Positions 14,384-21,478 of a DNA stretch of 21,991 bases are shown in pieces (the stretch's first letter is position 1; each line of letters starts with the position of its first letter). The notes under the pieces were generated by a model. It worked only from the letters and a program-made list of their open reading frames with translations. It searched no databases and was not told the origin of the DNA. The stretch lies in the IMG/VR virus record IMGVR_UViG_3300046787_000036, positions 1-21,991 of that record; one strand, written 5' to 3'. Both the position numbers and the translations under genes were made by a program. The stretch comes from a virus.

Positions 14384-16657
14384 TTAGACCATTCCTTGTG
14401 GGTTGATGGGTTGCATAGGCTGCTGCATTTCTGGCTGCGCTTGTTGAACTGCTTGTTGAACAATTGCTGCTTGCTGCTTGACAGCCTCACGGTTTACATT
14501 CTGCTCTGCCACGATTTGGGCAGTGCTGATCTGTGTGTTGTACTTTAACTCAAGTTCGTATTGTTTAAGTAGTCGATCTTGATTCATTTGATCTCTGCGG
14601 AAGTCATCATCCAACATCATTTGTTGACGTTTCAGCTCTAGTTCAGCCGCTTTCTTTTGGATGTCGGCCTGAATCGACTCGGCCTGTACTTTCGCCAATA
14701 CTTCCTCTGGCGTGGCTTTGGGCTGCTGTGGCTCTGGTTTCCAGCCGTCAGGAATGTCGTTGAAGTACATTGAGGCATCTTTGAAGCCTGACAACTCAAC
14801 GATTCGGCGCAAGGTGCGTGAGTATTGCTGTGGTGTCACCAATGGGTTATTGATGCCCAACTGAGTCAAAGCCTCTTGCTGCTTGGCTGAAATAGCCGTC
14901 AAAGCAGCCAGCTTCTCGTTGGTGTCGCCATTGCCCAAGCCGATATTCACGGTCACGTCCATTGACGTATCCCAAGCGCGTGGGTCAATCTGCACCCACT
15001 CGTTGCGCAGACGAATCATCCGAGCTTTATCTTGATGAGTCACCGTCAAGAACAAAATCTTCTTGAACAGCGTCTTCATGCCTTCAGCCAGCAGACGAGA
15101 TGTCAGCTCAATACGGCCTTGGCTGGCGCTGATGGTGGCTGCTACGGCTGCGCGGGTAGAAGACTGCAAAGAGTCTGCGTTCAAGCCCATCGCGGCTTTA
15201 GACATGCCAGTACGGTCTTCCTTGATGCTGTCCACATAGTCCAGCATCGGGAAAGCAGCTTGACCAACAAACGGCTGTGCAAAGGTCTGCACCATGTTTG
15301 GCGCACGCATACGAATCACAGCGCCTGTCTCGTTGTTCAGCACATCGTCAATGTTGACTTGGCCTTCAACGATGGCAGTGCGTGGGTGAATCGACTGGGC
15401 CAGCGAATCCAAGGTATTACGCAGAATCTCAGACTTGATCTCTTGAATGTCGTGGGTGATGTCAAAGATTGAGCCAGCCTCAAGTGGCGATGTGTGTGGC
15501 TCTGGGTCGCATGGGAAGGCCACGAATGGGATGTAAGCTGAAGGCAAGTTACGCTTTACTTCGTAGCTTGGACCCATCGTGCAGACTTTGCGCAACTCAG
15601 GGATGCCATCACCGTCAAAGTCAACACGGACGTATACCTCGCAGTACAAGACGCGCTGCTCCATCGGATTGGCGCTTTGCTCCGTGAATTGCTGGTTGTT
15701 TAGTGCATGACGGGCCAAGTTTTCCTCGTTGTCAGCCAAGTCAGACGTGCCAACATACTCGGTCACTTCGTCTTCATCGTAGCCAATGGCGATCAATTCA
15801 GCCACGGTTGCCATCTTGCGCCGACCAATGATCGGGGCGTTCTCAAAGTCCAAAGCCTGACGCGAAAGCAGCAACTCCTCTGGAGCCACGCTGTTAATGC
15901 GAATACGACCAGACTTCACAATACGCTTGATCTCGACATCGTGCAGCATGGCTTGTGGTTGCGCAACAGGTTGACCAGTGGCAGGGTCAATCATCGGCTG
16001 CATCTGCATTGCGTCTTCGTCAGGGTAAGACACAACAATCTTCATCTCGGCTTCTGGCTCGTCAGCAAGAATCTGCAAAGTTGCATCGTCAAGGCCAGAA
16101 TACTGCTCAATTCGGACTTCCTCTGACTCCTCCCAAACCGCTTCCATGATGCCGCACTTACGCGCCAAGGCATCCTTGAAGGTGGCGTAGGCTGTCATGA
16201 ATCCGTTGTTGTCGGACGAAAACACGAAGTTTGCGTAGTCGGTGGCTTGCTGCGAGTTCTTTACGTCTTCAGGGCCACGGGGTACAAACTCGACCACGTT
16301 TTCGGAACTAAAGAAAACGCGCATCAAAGAAGGCATCATTGCTGAGATCGTGTCGCGTGTCTCCATCGCAACGACCTGTGATCGGCCTTCTTCTTCGTTA
16401 CCAAAGGGGTCGCCACGGTAGTAGCGGGTCGCCATCGCACGAATAGGCGATAGGTCTGAGTCAATGTAAGAAACAGCGTCCGTGATCTCTTGACCGATCA
16501 TCGCGCCAAGTTCCTCATCGTCCATCGGCTGGTGTTCTTCTTCCTCAGTCTTGACTTCTTCAGGGTCTTTTGACTCCATCAAGTCCTCAATCTGCTCTTT
16601 CGCCTTGTTCAGCAAAGCACTTGTTGTCTCAGACTCAAACTCGTATGGAACTTTCAT
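14384..16657 (-). CDS. Portal protein (large, P22-like)
   Basis: 757 residues, near the size of the P22 portal (725). Early acidic segments precede the clip/stem core, with YYRGDPFGNEEEGRSQVV, FVPRGPEDV and KCGIMEAVWEE. The middle has RILEVYVRVDFDGDGIPELRK-like features (residues about 335-355) and SIFDITHDIQEIK; then GMSKAAMGLNADSLQS. The last 110 residues are a Gln-rich helical region (IQADIQKKAAELELKRQQ, and QQAVQQAQPEMQQ near the end), comparable to the coiled-coil barrel of P22-type portals. Twelve copies form the DNA channel. The ATG at 16657 overlaps the methyltransferase TGA in an ATGA and has AAAGGG upstream. Confidence 0.9.
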   Translation of the reverse strand: MKVPYEFESETTSALLNKAKEQIEDLMESKDPEEVKTEEEEHQPMDDEELGAMIGQEITDAVSYIDSDLSPIRAMATRYYRGDPFGNEEEGRSQVVAMETRDTISAMMPSLMRVFFSSENVVEFVPRGPEDVKNSQQATDYANFVFSSDNNGFMTAYATFKDALARKCGIMEAVWEESEEVRIEQYSGLDDATLQILADEPEAEMKIVVSYPDEDAMQMQPMIDPATGQPVAQPQAMLHDVEIKRIVKSGRIRINSVAPEELLLSRQALDFENAPIIGRRKMATVAELIAIGYDEDEVTEYVGTSDLADNEENLARHALNNQQFTEQSANPMEQRVLYCEVYVRVDFDGDGIPELRKVCTMGPSYEVKRNLPSAYIPFVAFPCDPEPHTSPLEAGSIFDITHDIQEIKSEILRNTLDSLAQSIHPRTAIVEGQVNIDDVLNNETGAVIRMRAPNMVQTFAQPFVGQAAFPMLDYVDSIKEDRTGMSKAAMGLNADSLQSSTRAAVAATISASQGRIELTSRLLAEGMKTLFKKILFLTVTHQDKARMIRLRNEWVQIDPRAWDTSMDVTVNIGLGNGDTNEKLAALTAISAKQQEALTQLGINNPLVTPQQYSRTLRRIVELSGFKDASMYFNDIPDGWKPEPQQPKATPEEVLAKVQAESIQADIQKKAAELELKRQQMMLDDDFRRDQMNQDRLLKQYELELKYNTQISTAQIVAEQNVNREAVKQQAAIVQQAVQQAQPEMQQPMQPINPQGMV

Positions 16658-17187
16658 TTCTTGCCCTTTTGCAATATGACGTACATGGAATCCACCGCCC
16701 GTGGAGTCCTCAAAATCTCATCTTGTGGCAATTTTAGACTTTCCCCGACCTCTGAGAGCGTGAATTCCAGATGCTTCACAAAGAACCGATCTTCCCAACC
16801 CAAGTACCAATGCCAGTCCGTGTAATACAGCCATGACTTCTCGTTGAACGCTCGGACGTGCGTTGGGTCTTGCCAAGCACCATACGACAAGTCATACGGC
16901 ACATGAATCCGCATCTCGCCACCAACCTTCAGCAATTCCTTGCAGTTGGTCATGGCCTTCACTAAGTCAGGGACGTGTTCAAGGATGTCATTCGCCAAGA
17001 TAACGTCAAACATCTCGGCCTTGACGCGGAAGTCACCAAAGCGCGTCACCAGCAGCGAACCCCAGTGAACGTCCTGAATGTCTAGACACCAATCGGATTT
17101 GATTCGGCGCTGGATGTCTGCGTTGATGCAGTCCTCGCGCCAATCTTTACCTGAACCCAGATTAAGAACCAAAGAACTCTTTGACAT
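16654..17187 (-). CDS. SAM-dependent methyltransferase (class I)
   Basis: About 177 residues from the ATG at 17187. A longer TTG start at 17226 would add residues inside the previous gene and is unlikely. The nucleotide-binding loop is LVLNLGSGKDW (residues 6-16), followed by an INADIQ acidic strand end. LANDILEHVPD (64-74) is the post-II motif of small-molecule or sugar methyltransferases, and DPTHVRAFNEKSW (107-119) is typical of this group. It overlaps the glycosyltransferase by 26 bases and the portal by four. It may modify a sugar added by the neighbouring enzyme; the substrate is unknown. A nucleic-acid target is possible but no DPPY/NPPY-type motif is visible. Confidence 0.83.
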   Translation of the reverse strand: MSKSSLVLNLGSGKDWREDCINADIQRRIKSDWCLDIQDVHWGSLLVTRFGDFRVKAEMFDVILANDILEHVPDLVKAMTNCKELLKVGGEMRIHVPYDLSYGAWQDPTHVRAFNEKSWLYYTDWHWYLGWEDRFFVKHLEFTLSEVGESLKLPQDEILRTPRAVDSMYVILQKGKK

Positions 17188-17860
17188 ATTGCGGACGGTT
17201 TTCCTGAATCCAAGGCAAAGCCTCAAGGGTTAATTTTTCAGCGTTTAAGCCAATCGTCTGGCTTCCAACGTGGTGGACGTAAGAAGTTGAAACATAGTGT
17301 GAGTAGCCCTTGGCAGACATATCCAAGCACGACACATCGTCTGAGTACCAGTTCAACGGGCCAAACCGTCCGTGATTCCAAGCATCACGCGAGACGTAAG
17401 CAAAGATCGGACTCACAACATTCGCGGGAAAGATGAAGTTCTCAGCGTGGAACTTCATCATGTCAATGTTCTCATTCTCTCGATTGAACCGAATGTTTTG
17501 GCAAGCACGAACCGCATCGCTACGCGCAGCCACCCAACCAACGGACGGTTCAAGAGATCGAATTGTGTCCACATCATCCAGCAACTTGCTGTAGCTGGTG
17601 GGGGTCAAGACAACATCGTCATTGCAGACGATGCAAGCTGTGTGGTACTTCAGTGCATCGTCAATGATCTCGTTGTAATCCTCGCCAAAGTTACGCGCCT
17701 CGCCAACCATGATGCGAACATTCGCCAAATTCTCCATCTTGGAGATCACGGACTCAGGGCCGCGAAGATAGACAAACGCCTCTGGCGCGTATTGCTTAAT
17801 CGACTCAAGCAGTACAGGCAACCCCTTGCCGTGTACTGTTGCAATGCAGATTGGAATCAC
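17162..17860 (-). CDS. Glycosyltransferase-like protein, GT-A type
   Basis: 232 residues, starting at the GTG at 17860 that overlaps the preceding TGA in a GTGA. No later start preserves the first strand (IPICIATVHGKGLPVLLESI). CIVCNDDVVLTP carries N80-D-D82, the DxD-equivalent, and SPIFAYVSRDAW, WYSDDVSCLDMS and YVSTSYVHHVGSQT are acceptor-side and metal-ligand candidates (D174, D175, H196, H197). It has no membrane segment. It is part of a coupled set with the methyltransferase and portal, so it is made during head assembly. It may glycosylate a phage or host surface component; acceptor and sugar are unknown. Confidence 0.75.
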   Translation of the reverse strand: MIPICIATVHGKGLPVLLESIKQYAPEAFVYLRGPESVISKMENLANVRIMVGEARNFGEDYNEIIDDALKYHTACIVCNDDVVLTPTSYSKLLDDVDTIRSLEPSVGWVAARSDAVRACQNIRFNRENENIDMMKFHAENFIFPANVVSPIFAYVSRDAWNHGRFGPLNWYSDDVSCLDMSAKGYSHYVSTSYVHHVGSQTIGLNAEKLTLEALPWIQENRPQYVKEFFGS

Positions 17861-18042
17861 TTTTTAGCTTTGTTCTTCGCTGTACGTTGACCGCGCATAG
17901 GCATCTTGGCCTCAGACATTGCAATGGCAATGGCTTGCTTTGGATTCTTCACAACCTTGCCGCCCTTGCCTGAGTGCAAGGTCTTGTCCTTGAACTCGCC
18001 CATGACTTTGCCAATCTTCTTGGCTGCTGCTGTCATCTTCAT
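17857..18042 (-). CDS. Small basic protein, DUF6496-like
   Basis: 61 residues, very lysine-rich. Landmarks are AAKKIGKVMGEFKDKTLHSG, then KVVKNPKQAIAIAMSEA, which correspond to the DUF6496 pattern found in many phages and some bacteria. The ATG at 18042 has GGGGT upstream at good spacing; a second ATG two codons later is possible. It lies between the terminase large subunit and the glycosyltransferase. A basic, small product could bind nucleic acid, but the family has no established function. Confidence 0.8.
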   Translation of the reverse strand: MKMTAAAKKIGKVMGEFKDKTLHSGKGGKVVKNPKQAIAIAMSEAKMPMRGQRTAKNKAKK

Positions 18043-18076
18043 AGCCTACCCCTTCAAAGTTAATGGAATGACGCGA

Positions 18077-19570
18077 TTATGCAACCCGCGACACGTTTCG
18101 GCGCAAAGGCTTTGACCATTGCTGCGCAGTATTTGCGCCAAACATACCAATGGCTGCATCGGATGCAAACGTCAAAACAAACGAGTCAGCCTTGTCAGGG
18201 GACTTCAGGCCGCGCTTGCGGATGTCGTCTTTGCTCTCGATCTGAATCTTGCCGTTGGACGTGAAGAAGTAACGAACGGTAGCCAGTTCAGCCACCAACT
18301 CCTCGTCCAGAGGAATACGACAGTCTCGCGCCTCGAACCACGCTTTGCACTTGTACCAAAGCTCGGCGCGTAAGTTACGGTAAGTCGTACCCATCGCGGG
18401 GGACTCTGACACGTTAATGCCGCGAACAGGTAAACCCAACTCACGCAGTCGGTCAACCACGCCAGCGCCCAAGCCAATAGAGTCCACCAAAATTTCATGG
18501 GGGCGCTGGCTAGAAATCAAAGCCTCCCATTCAGCGACCACTGCACCCGTCAGTTGCATCAAGTCCAAGTTCTTCCATACCTTGATCGGTTCAATCAGTG
18601 CATTACCCTGACGCTTGGCAAGTGTGGAACGGTCGCCACCAAAACGAGCAACGTCCAAGCCCCATATCAACTTAGCGTGTTGCGATGTCTCAACGTCACG
18701 GTGTTTAGCCAGCTCGAGCAATTCCATTGGGATGATGGTGTCATCGTCCGAGCGTGGGAATTCCCCAAGTACGCGAATACGATAAGCGTTGGATTCCTCA
18801 CCGTACCGCGCTTTCATCTCCTCGACATAGGCTTCGCTGACTCGGGGTGAGTCAACGCAGGACACCTTCATCGTCACCCAGTCATTCGCCAGCCGATTGT
18901 GGGTGTCGTAAAAGAATCCAGAACTGCGGACGGGGTTGCCCAGTAACAGGGTCACGGCGTTATGTCCTGACATAGAGCCAGCCGCAGCCTCGAACACCTG
19001 CTCAGGAATACCTGACGCCTCATCAGCAATCAGCATCACGTTGTCAGAGTGAACACCCTGCAAGGCTTCAGGCTGTTCGGCTCGAGATGTACGCGCTGAC
19101 ACGAAGGCTTCGGTAGCGGCTTCTTTGACTTCGATGCGGTCTTGCTTGACTTCAAGCATATCCCGCAAGGTTGGGGGAAGCTCTTTCACCCAACGCTTCA
19201 GTTCCGCGAAAAGAGCGTCATACAACTGGCTGGACGTGGGAGCTGTCACCACCACCTTGACGGGGTAACGTAAAAGTAAATACCAAATAATTGCCCAAGA
19301 CGCTCCTGTGGACTTGCCGACTCCGTGGCCTGATCGGACAGAGATTCGGCGCTCACCTTTGGCGATGTGGTTGAGCATCGTCTCTTGCCACTCATCAGGG
19401 GTGGTGTTCAAGACTTCCTTGACGAACAGGACAGGGTTATTTCGGTATCTTGCCGTGAAAGCAATGAAAGGGTTGTTCTTGATCTTCTCGTCTAGCTTCT
19501 TGGCAGCGTTGTCCACCAGCTCCTGTGTATCAACGTGCAGTTTCTTTTTTGGTGTTGATTCTGTAGTCAT
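18077..19570 (-). CDS. terL: Terminase large subunit (packaging ATPase and nuclease)
   Basis: 497 residues. The ATPase part has Walker A RSGHGVGKST (residues 79-88), Walker B VMLIADE (178-184) and LLLGNP (208-213) as the coupling-type motif. The RNase H-like nuclease has D306 (GLDVARFGGD), D363 (LVDSIGLG) and D459/D462 (SPDKAD). It cuts concatemeric DNA and drives it through the portal. The ATG at 19570 has no clear ribosome binding site, and the gene is separated from the small subunit by 555 noncoding bases instead of being coupled to it. Packaging type (cos or pac) cannot be read from the protein alone. Confidence 0.95.
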   Translation of the reverse strand: MTTESTPKKKLHVDTQELVDNAAKKLDEKIKNNPFIAFTARYRNNPVLFVKEVLNTTPDEWQETMLNHIAKGERRISVRSGHGVGKSTGASWAIIWYLLLRYPVKVVVTAPTSSQLYDALFAELKRWVKELPPTLRDMLEVKQDRIEVKEAATEAFVSARTSRAEQPEALQGVHSDNVMLIADEASGIPEQVFEAAAGSMSGHNAVTLLLGNPVRSSGFFYDTHNRLANDWVTMKVSCVDSPRVSEAYVEEMKARYGEESNAYRIRVLGEFPRSDDDTIIPMELLELAKHRDVETSQHAKLIWGLDVARFGGDRSTLAKRQGNALIEPIKVWKNLDLMQLTGAVVAEWEALISSQRPHEILVDSIGLGAGVVDRLRELGLPVRGINVSESPAMGTTYRNLRAELWYKCKAWFEARDCRIPLDEELVAELATVRYFFTSNGKIQIESKDDIRKRGLKSPDKADSFVLTFASDAAIGMFGANTAQQWSKPLRRNVSRVA

Positions 19571-19602
19571 GCTGGCATTGTGCCATCAATGGGAAGATGG
19601 GT

Positions 19603-19729
19603 TGTTGGTGGCTCCAATTTGCTTTATCCCGCTAAGGTAAGCACACGCCCAGAGTCTTATATCAACCAGCTACTTGCGTTGCGCTGGCCTAGCCATGTCG
19701 TCACATGGCGATACGAACTTCCACCAACA
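19603..19729 (-). ncRNA. Putative structured RNA or DNA element, 9-bp closing stem
   Basis: TGTTGGTGG at 19603-19611 is an exact reverse complement of CCACCAACA at 19721-19729. Inside are a perfect hairpin (GCCATGT, loop CGTC, ACATGGC at 19692-19709), a five-pair hairpin (CCAGC with GCTGG, 19666-19687) and a bulged hairpin (19621-19642). The layout is a multi-branched junction just upstream of terL. The strand is assigned from the gene direction. Folding energy was not computed and the element matches no RNA family I recognise. Confidence 0.4.
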
Positions 19730-19746
19730 CGGCTGAGGACTGATTA

Positions 19747-19789
19747 TCTGGAGTCGAACCAGACTTATCCGTAAAGGAATCGAACCTTC
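19747..19789 (-). other. Two tRNA T-arm-like hairpins
   Basis: On the minus strand, TCTGG-TTCGACT-CCAGA (19763-19747) is a perfect five-pair stem with a canonical seven-base T-loop. A second, GAAGG-TTCGATT-CCTTT (19789-19773), has four pairs plus a G-T. A D-loop-like GGTTAG lies at 19811-19806. No anticodon stem with a seven-base loop and no full acceptor stem could be found. It may be a decayed long-variable-arm tRNA or a tRNA mimic. Confidence 0.35.
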
Positions 19790-19860
19790 AACTCCGTCGA
19801 GCGGGCTAACCAAGCCTTCTCAATCCTCATGCGTCTTGATGTCGTAGTCAAGTGTAATCG

Positions 19861-19887
19861 TTTTTTAGATTTTTTTAAATTTTTTTT
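19861..19887. other. Phased A-tracts (probable intrinsic bend)
   Basis: On the minus strand, runs of eight, seven and six A begin about 11 and 10 bases apart. A-tracts repeated once per helical turn bend DNA. Such bends occur at origins, packaging sites and strong promoters. Confidence 0.6.
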
Positions 19888-19914
19888 CGGGATGCGTGTG
19901 GAGTTGCCAATGTA

Positions 19915-19965
19915 CAGCCGCCCCGCCACAGCCCCACCACGGGGGGCTTCAGGCGCGTTCGGCTG
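19915..19965 (-). other. GC-rich nested hairpin
   Basis: CAGCCG pairs with CGGCTG, CGCC with GGCG, and AGCCCC with GGGGCT around a seven-base loop, giving 16 pairs over 51 bases. No T-tract follows on either strand, so it is not an intrinsic terminator. Confidence 0.6.
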
Positions 19966-20051
19966 GCACGATTCCTGCATTGCATGACAAAACGAATACT
20001 AAAGCGTGTACGTACTTTATACAATGTCCATTATGTAAAGTTATTTCAGCG

Positions 20052-20060
20052 TTATGCACA
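20052..20060 (+). promoter_or_regulatory. DnaA-box-like site
   Basis: TTATGCACA matches the TTATNCACA DnaA-box consensus exactly. It stands in an AT-rich stretch of the noncoding region. A single nine-base match can occur by chance, so its function is uncertain. Confidence 0.4.
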
Positions 20061-20106
20061 GCTCATACATATGTTTCGTTGTATCGCTGCAACAAACCGT
20101 GTGAAC

Positions 20107-20115
20107 TGTGGACAA
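20107..20115 (-). promoter_or_regulatory. DnaA-box-like site, one mismatch
   Basis: On the minus strand, TTGTCCACA differs by one base from TTATCCACA. It lies 47 bases from the other site and just beyond the terS stop. Confidence 0.35.
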
Positions 20116-20125
20116 CTTGAACAAC

Positions 20126-20560
20126 TTAGCGACTTTCGTCTGTGGGTAACTCAGCCTCGATCACCTCGCCATGTCGCAGCGCATCAAGCCGCAAGTTAGC
20201 CAGATTGACCGTAACGCTCGGCATCTTGTTCTGCGCATACGCTGCTGGATTCCAGCGTTCAGCCACCCACTGGCGCGTTTGGACGCGCAGACGGGCTTTG
20301 TTGACCTCTGCGATGTCCGTTTCGTCAGCAATCTCGATGGTCTGCGCCACCAAGTGATCTGCGGCTCTTGCGCGCACGCGTGATAGGAAACCCTCGTTCT
20401 CTGGCAGATCAAGCCACAAAGTTAGTGCTCGCTTACTTACGCCAAGTTGAACGCAGATGCGGGTTTCGGACATGCCAGACTCAAACATGTTGGCGAGTTG
20501 TTCCTTTGGCAATGTGTCCAGCAATGCCATGTCGTGATGCTTCTTTTTGTTTCCAGCCAT
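20126..20560 (-). CDS. terS: Terminase small subunit
   Basis: 144 residues. An N-terminal helix-turn-helix region is visible (LANMFESGMSETRICVQLGVS, then KRALTLWL), as used by small subunits to recognise the packaging start. The central part is helical (RARAADHLVAQTIEIADE, ARLRVQTRQWVAERWN), the usual oligomerisation region, and the acidic C-terminus (EVIEAELPTDESR) may contact the large subunit. The ATG at 20560 has GGAG about nine bases upstream. The recognised packaging site is often in or near this gene, so the structured region downstream deserves attention. Confidence 0.88.
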   Translation of the reverse strand: MAGNKKKHHDMALLDTLPKEQLANMFESGMSETRICVQLGVSKRALTLWLDLPENEGFLSRVRARAADHLVAQTIEIADETDIAEVNKARLRVQTRQWVAERWNPAAYAQNKMPSVTVNLANLRLDALRHGEVIEAELPTDESR

Positions 20561-20627
20561 TTAAACGCTCTCCATTGAATTATTTATACAAACCTATGTT
20601 AGGTATAGGCAACCCATTTAAATCGCT

Positions 20628-21308
20628 TTAAAGCGCCTTCTGACGCGTTCTAGAGCCATATGCAGACGTGTCAAACACTTTATCCATACGCTTACCCGTC
20701 AAAATCGCATCATCATCAGACTTCATGTCCTCCAAGCCTGTCGCTCCACCTTCTGGGAAGTTGTTGGCTGGCTTGTCCAGCCGCACCATCTGCGCCGCTG
20801 GATAGCTACGCTTCAAAGCCATTGTCTCTTTGACCACCTCGGCGTTCATCACCAGCTCAAGCTCCTCCATGCACCAGATGTGTCTGCGACTGTCGTGACC
20901 CATGAACTGGTCAAAGTGCAGCGCGTCCTCGTAAGTCTCCACCACGACCATGATTGAGCCGTCCCGCATCTCGTACTGGCAGTTCTTTATCTCCGGCACT
21001 TGGCTAACGCCAGTTGTAACAGCCCACTGCTCCAACGCTGCGTATGCCTTCTTCATCCCTTCCACTGCTTTGGTGAGTCTGACTTCGTCCCGACTCCGTT
21101 GTGCAGCGTAGACCCGTTCCGACTGCGTCCAGAACTTGACGCGGAACTCCTCATCCACCAAACCAATCAACCGACTGACACCCCACTTCTTTTCGTGCGC
21201 CTGTTGGACGTTAAGAAGTTCAATCAACTTACTTCGCATGAACAGTTCAAACGGGTCCGCTGGAATACTCGGCTGCTCAACCTTCTTTTTTATGTTCCTT
21301 GTTGCCAT
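20628..21308 (-). CDS. Conserved hypothetical phage protein upstream of terS
   Basis: 226 residues from the ATG at 21308, which has AGGTGG at ideal spacing; an in-frame upstream TTG extension is unlikely. Landmarks are RNIKKKVEQPSIPADPFELF, KKWGVSRLIGLVDEEFRVKFW, AVEGMKKAYAALEQWA, MVVVETYEDALHF and RRHIWCMEELELVM. The first half is helical and basic; the last 45 residues look disordered (FPEGGATGLEDMKSDDD). It seems to be a conserved neighbour of terminase genes in related phages, but I know no function. It is the first gene after the iteron-like region. Confidence 0.78.
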   Translation of the reverse strand: MATRNIKKKVEQPSIPADPFELFMRSKLIELLNVQQAHEKKWGVSRLIGLVDEEFRVKFWTQSERVYAAQRSRDEVRLTKAVEGMKKAYAALEQWAVTTGVSQVPEIKNCQYEMRDGSIMVVVETYEDALHFDQFMGHDSRRHIWCMEELELVMNAEVVKETMALKRSYPAAQMVRLDKPANNFPEGGATGLEDMKSDDDAILTGKRMDKVFDTSAYGSRTRQKAL

Positions 21309-21370
21309 AAATCCACCTTTTTTAATCCTTACACTTTTCTTACAGAAAGTCCACATTTCGGTCGCCACAT

Positions 21371-21478
21371 GGTCCACAAATGGGGGCGGTCTATAGACAC
21401 GCCCCCCATATGTAGACCTTTTTGTGGTCTACAAATGGAGTACACATATGTAGACCATATGTAGACCATGTGTAGACC
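21371..21478. repeat. Iteron-like cluster of 11-bp repeats
   Basis: Three head-to-tail units occupy 21446-21478 (ATATGTAGACC twice, then ATGTGTAGACC). A fourth exact unit is at 21408-21418. Inverted copies are GGTCTACAAAT at 21426-21436 and the degenerate GGTCCACAAAT at 21371-21381. The 11-bp step is one helical turn, so bound proteins would face the same side. The array ends exactly at the ATPase stop codon. It could be an operator, a replication iteron or a packaging site. Confidence 0.85.
21382..21406. other. Strong palindrome inside the repeat cluster
   Basis: GGGGGCG pairs with CGCCCCC around GTCTATAGAC, itself a perfect palindrome, with one unpaired A. As a hairpin it has ten pairs and a TATA loop. 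No T-tract follows immediately on either strand, so it is not a typical terminator. The GGTCTA/TAGAC core is related to the neighbouring repeat. Confidence 0.75.

Larger units (their letters stand above)
19571..20125. other. Long noncoding region between terminase subunit genes
   Basis: No convincing gene is found on either strand. A 71-codon minus-strand frame at 19980-19765 is open but has low-complexity lysine runs from A-tracts and no ribosome site. From high to low coordinates the region holds DnaA-box-like sites with AT-rich DNA (about 19990-20115), a GC-rich 51-nt hairpin, three phased A-tracts, two tRNA T-arm-like hairpins and a 127-nt closed multi-hairpin element. Possible roles are replication origin, packaging recognition or a noncoding RNA. 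Confidence 0.75.

Noticed and set aside
17372-17890. 172-codon plus-strand frame
   Set aside because: It is antisense to a well-supported glycosyltransferase gene; its length follows from codon bias of the real gene.
19739-19828. A functional tRNA gene
   Set aside because: Tested five-pair stems with seven-base loops between the D-like loop and T-arm and found none; acceptor pairing is incomplete. Kept only as a tRNA-like observation.
19820-19855. Sigma-70 promoter from the minus-strand TTGACT after the A-tracts
   Set aside because: No acceptable -10 hexamer occurs at 16 to 18 bases.
19765-19980. 71-codon minus-strand frame in the TerS-TerL gap
   Set aside because: Its lysine runs come from A-tracts, it crosses the GC hairpin and T-arm-like hairpins, and it has no ribosome site or recognisable family.
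21382-21406. Intrinsic terminator at the GC palindrome
   Set aside because: Neither strand has a T-tract directly after the stem; the TTTTT on the plus strand is about 13 bases further on.
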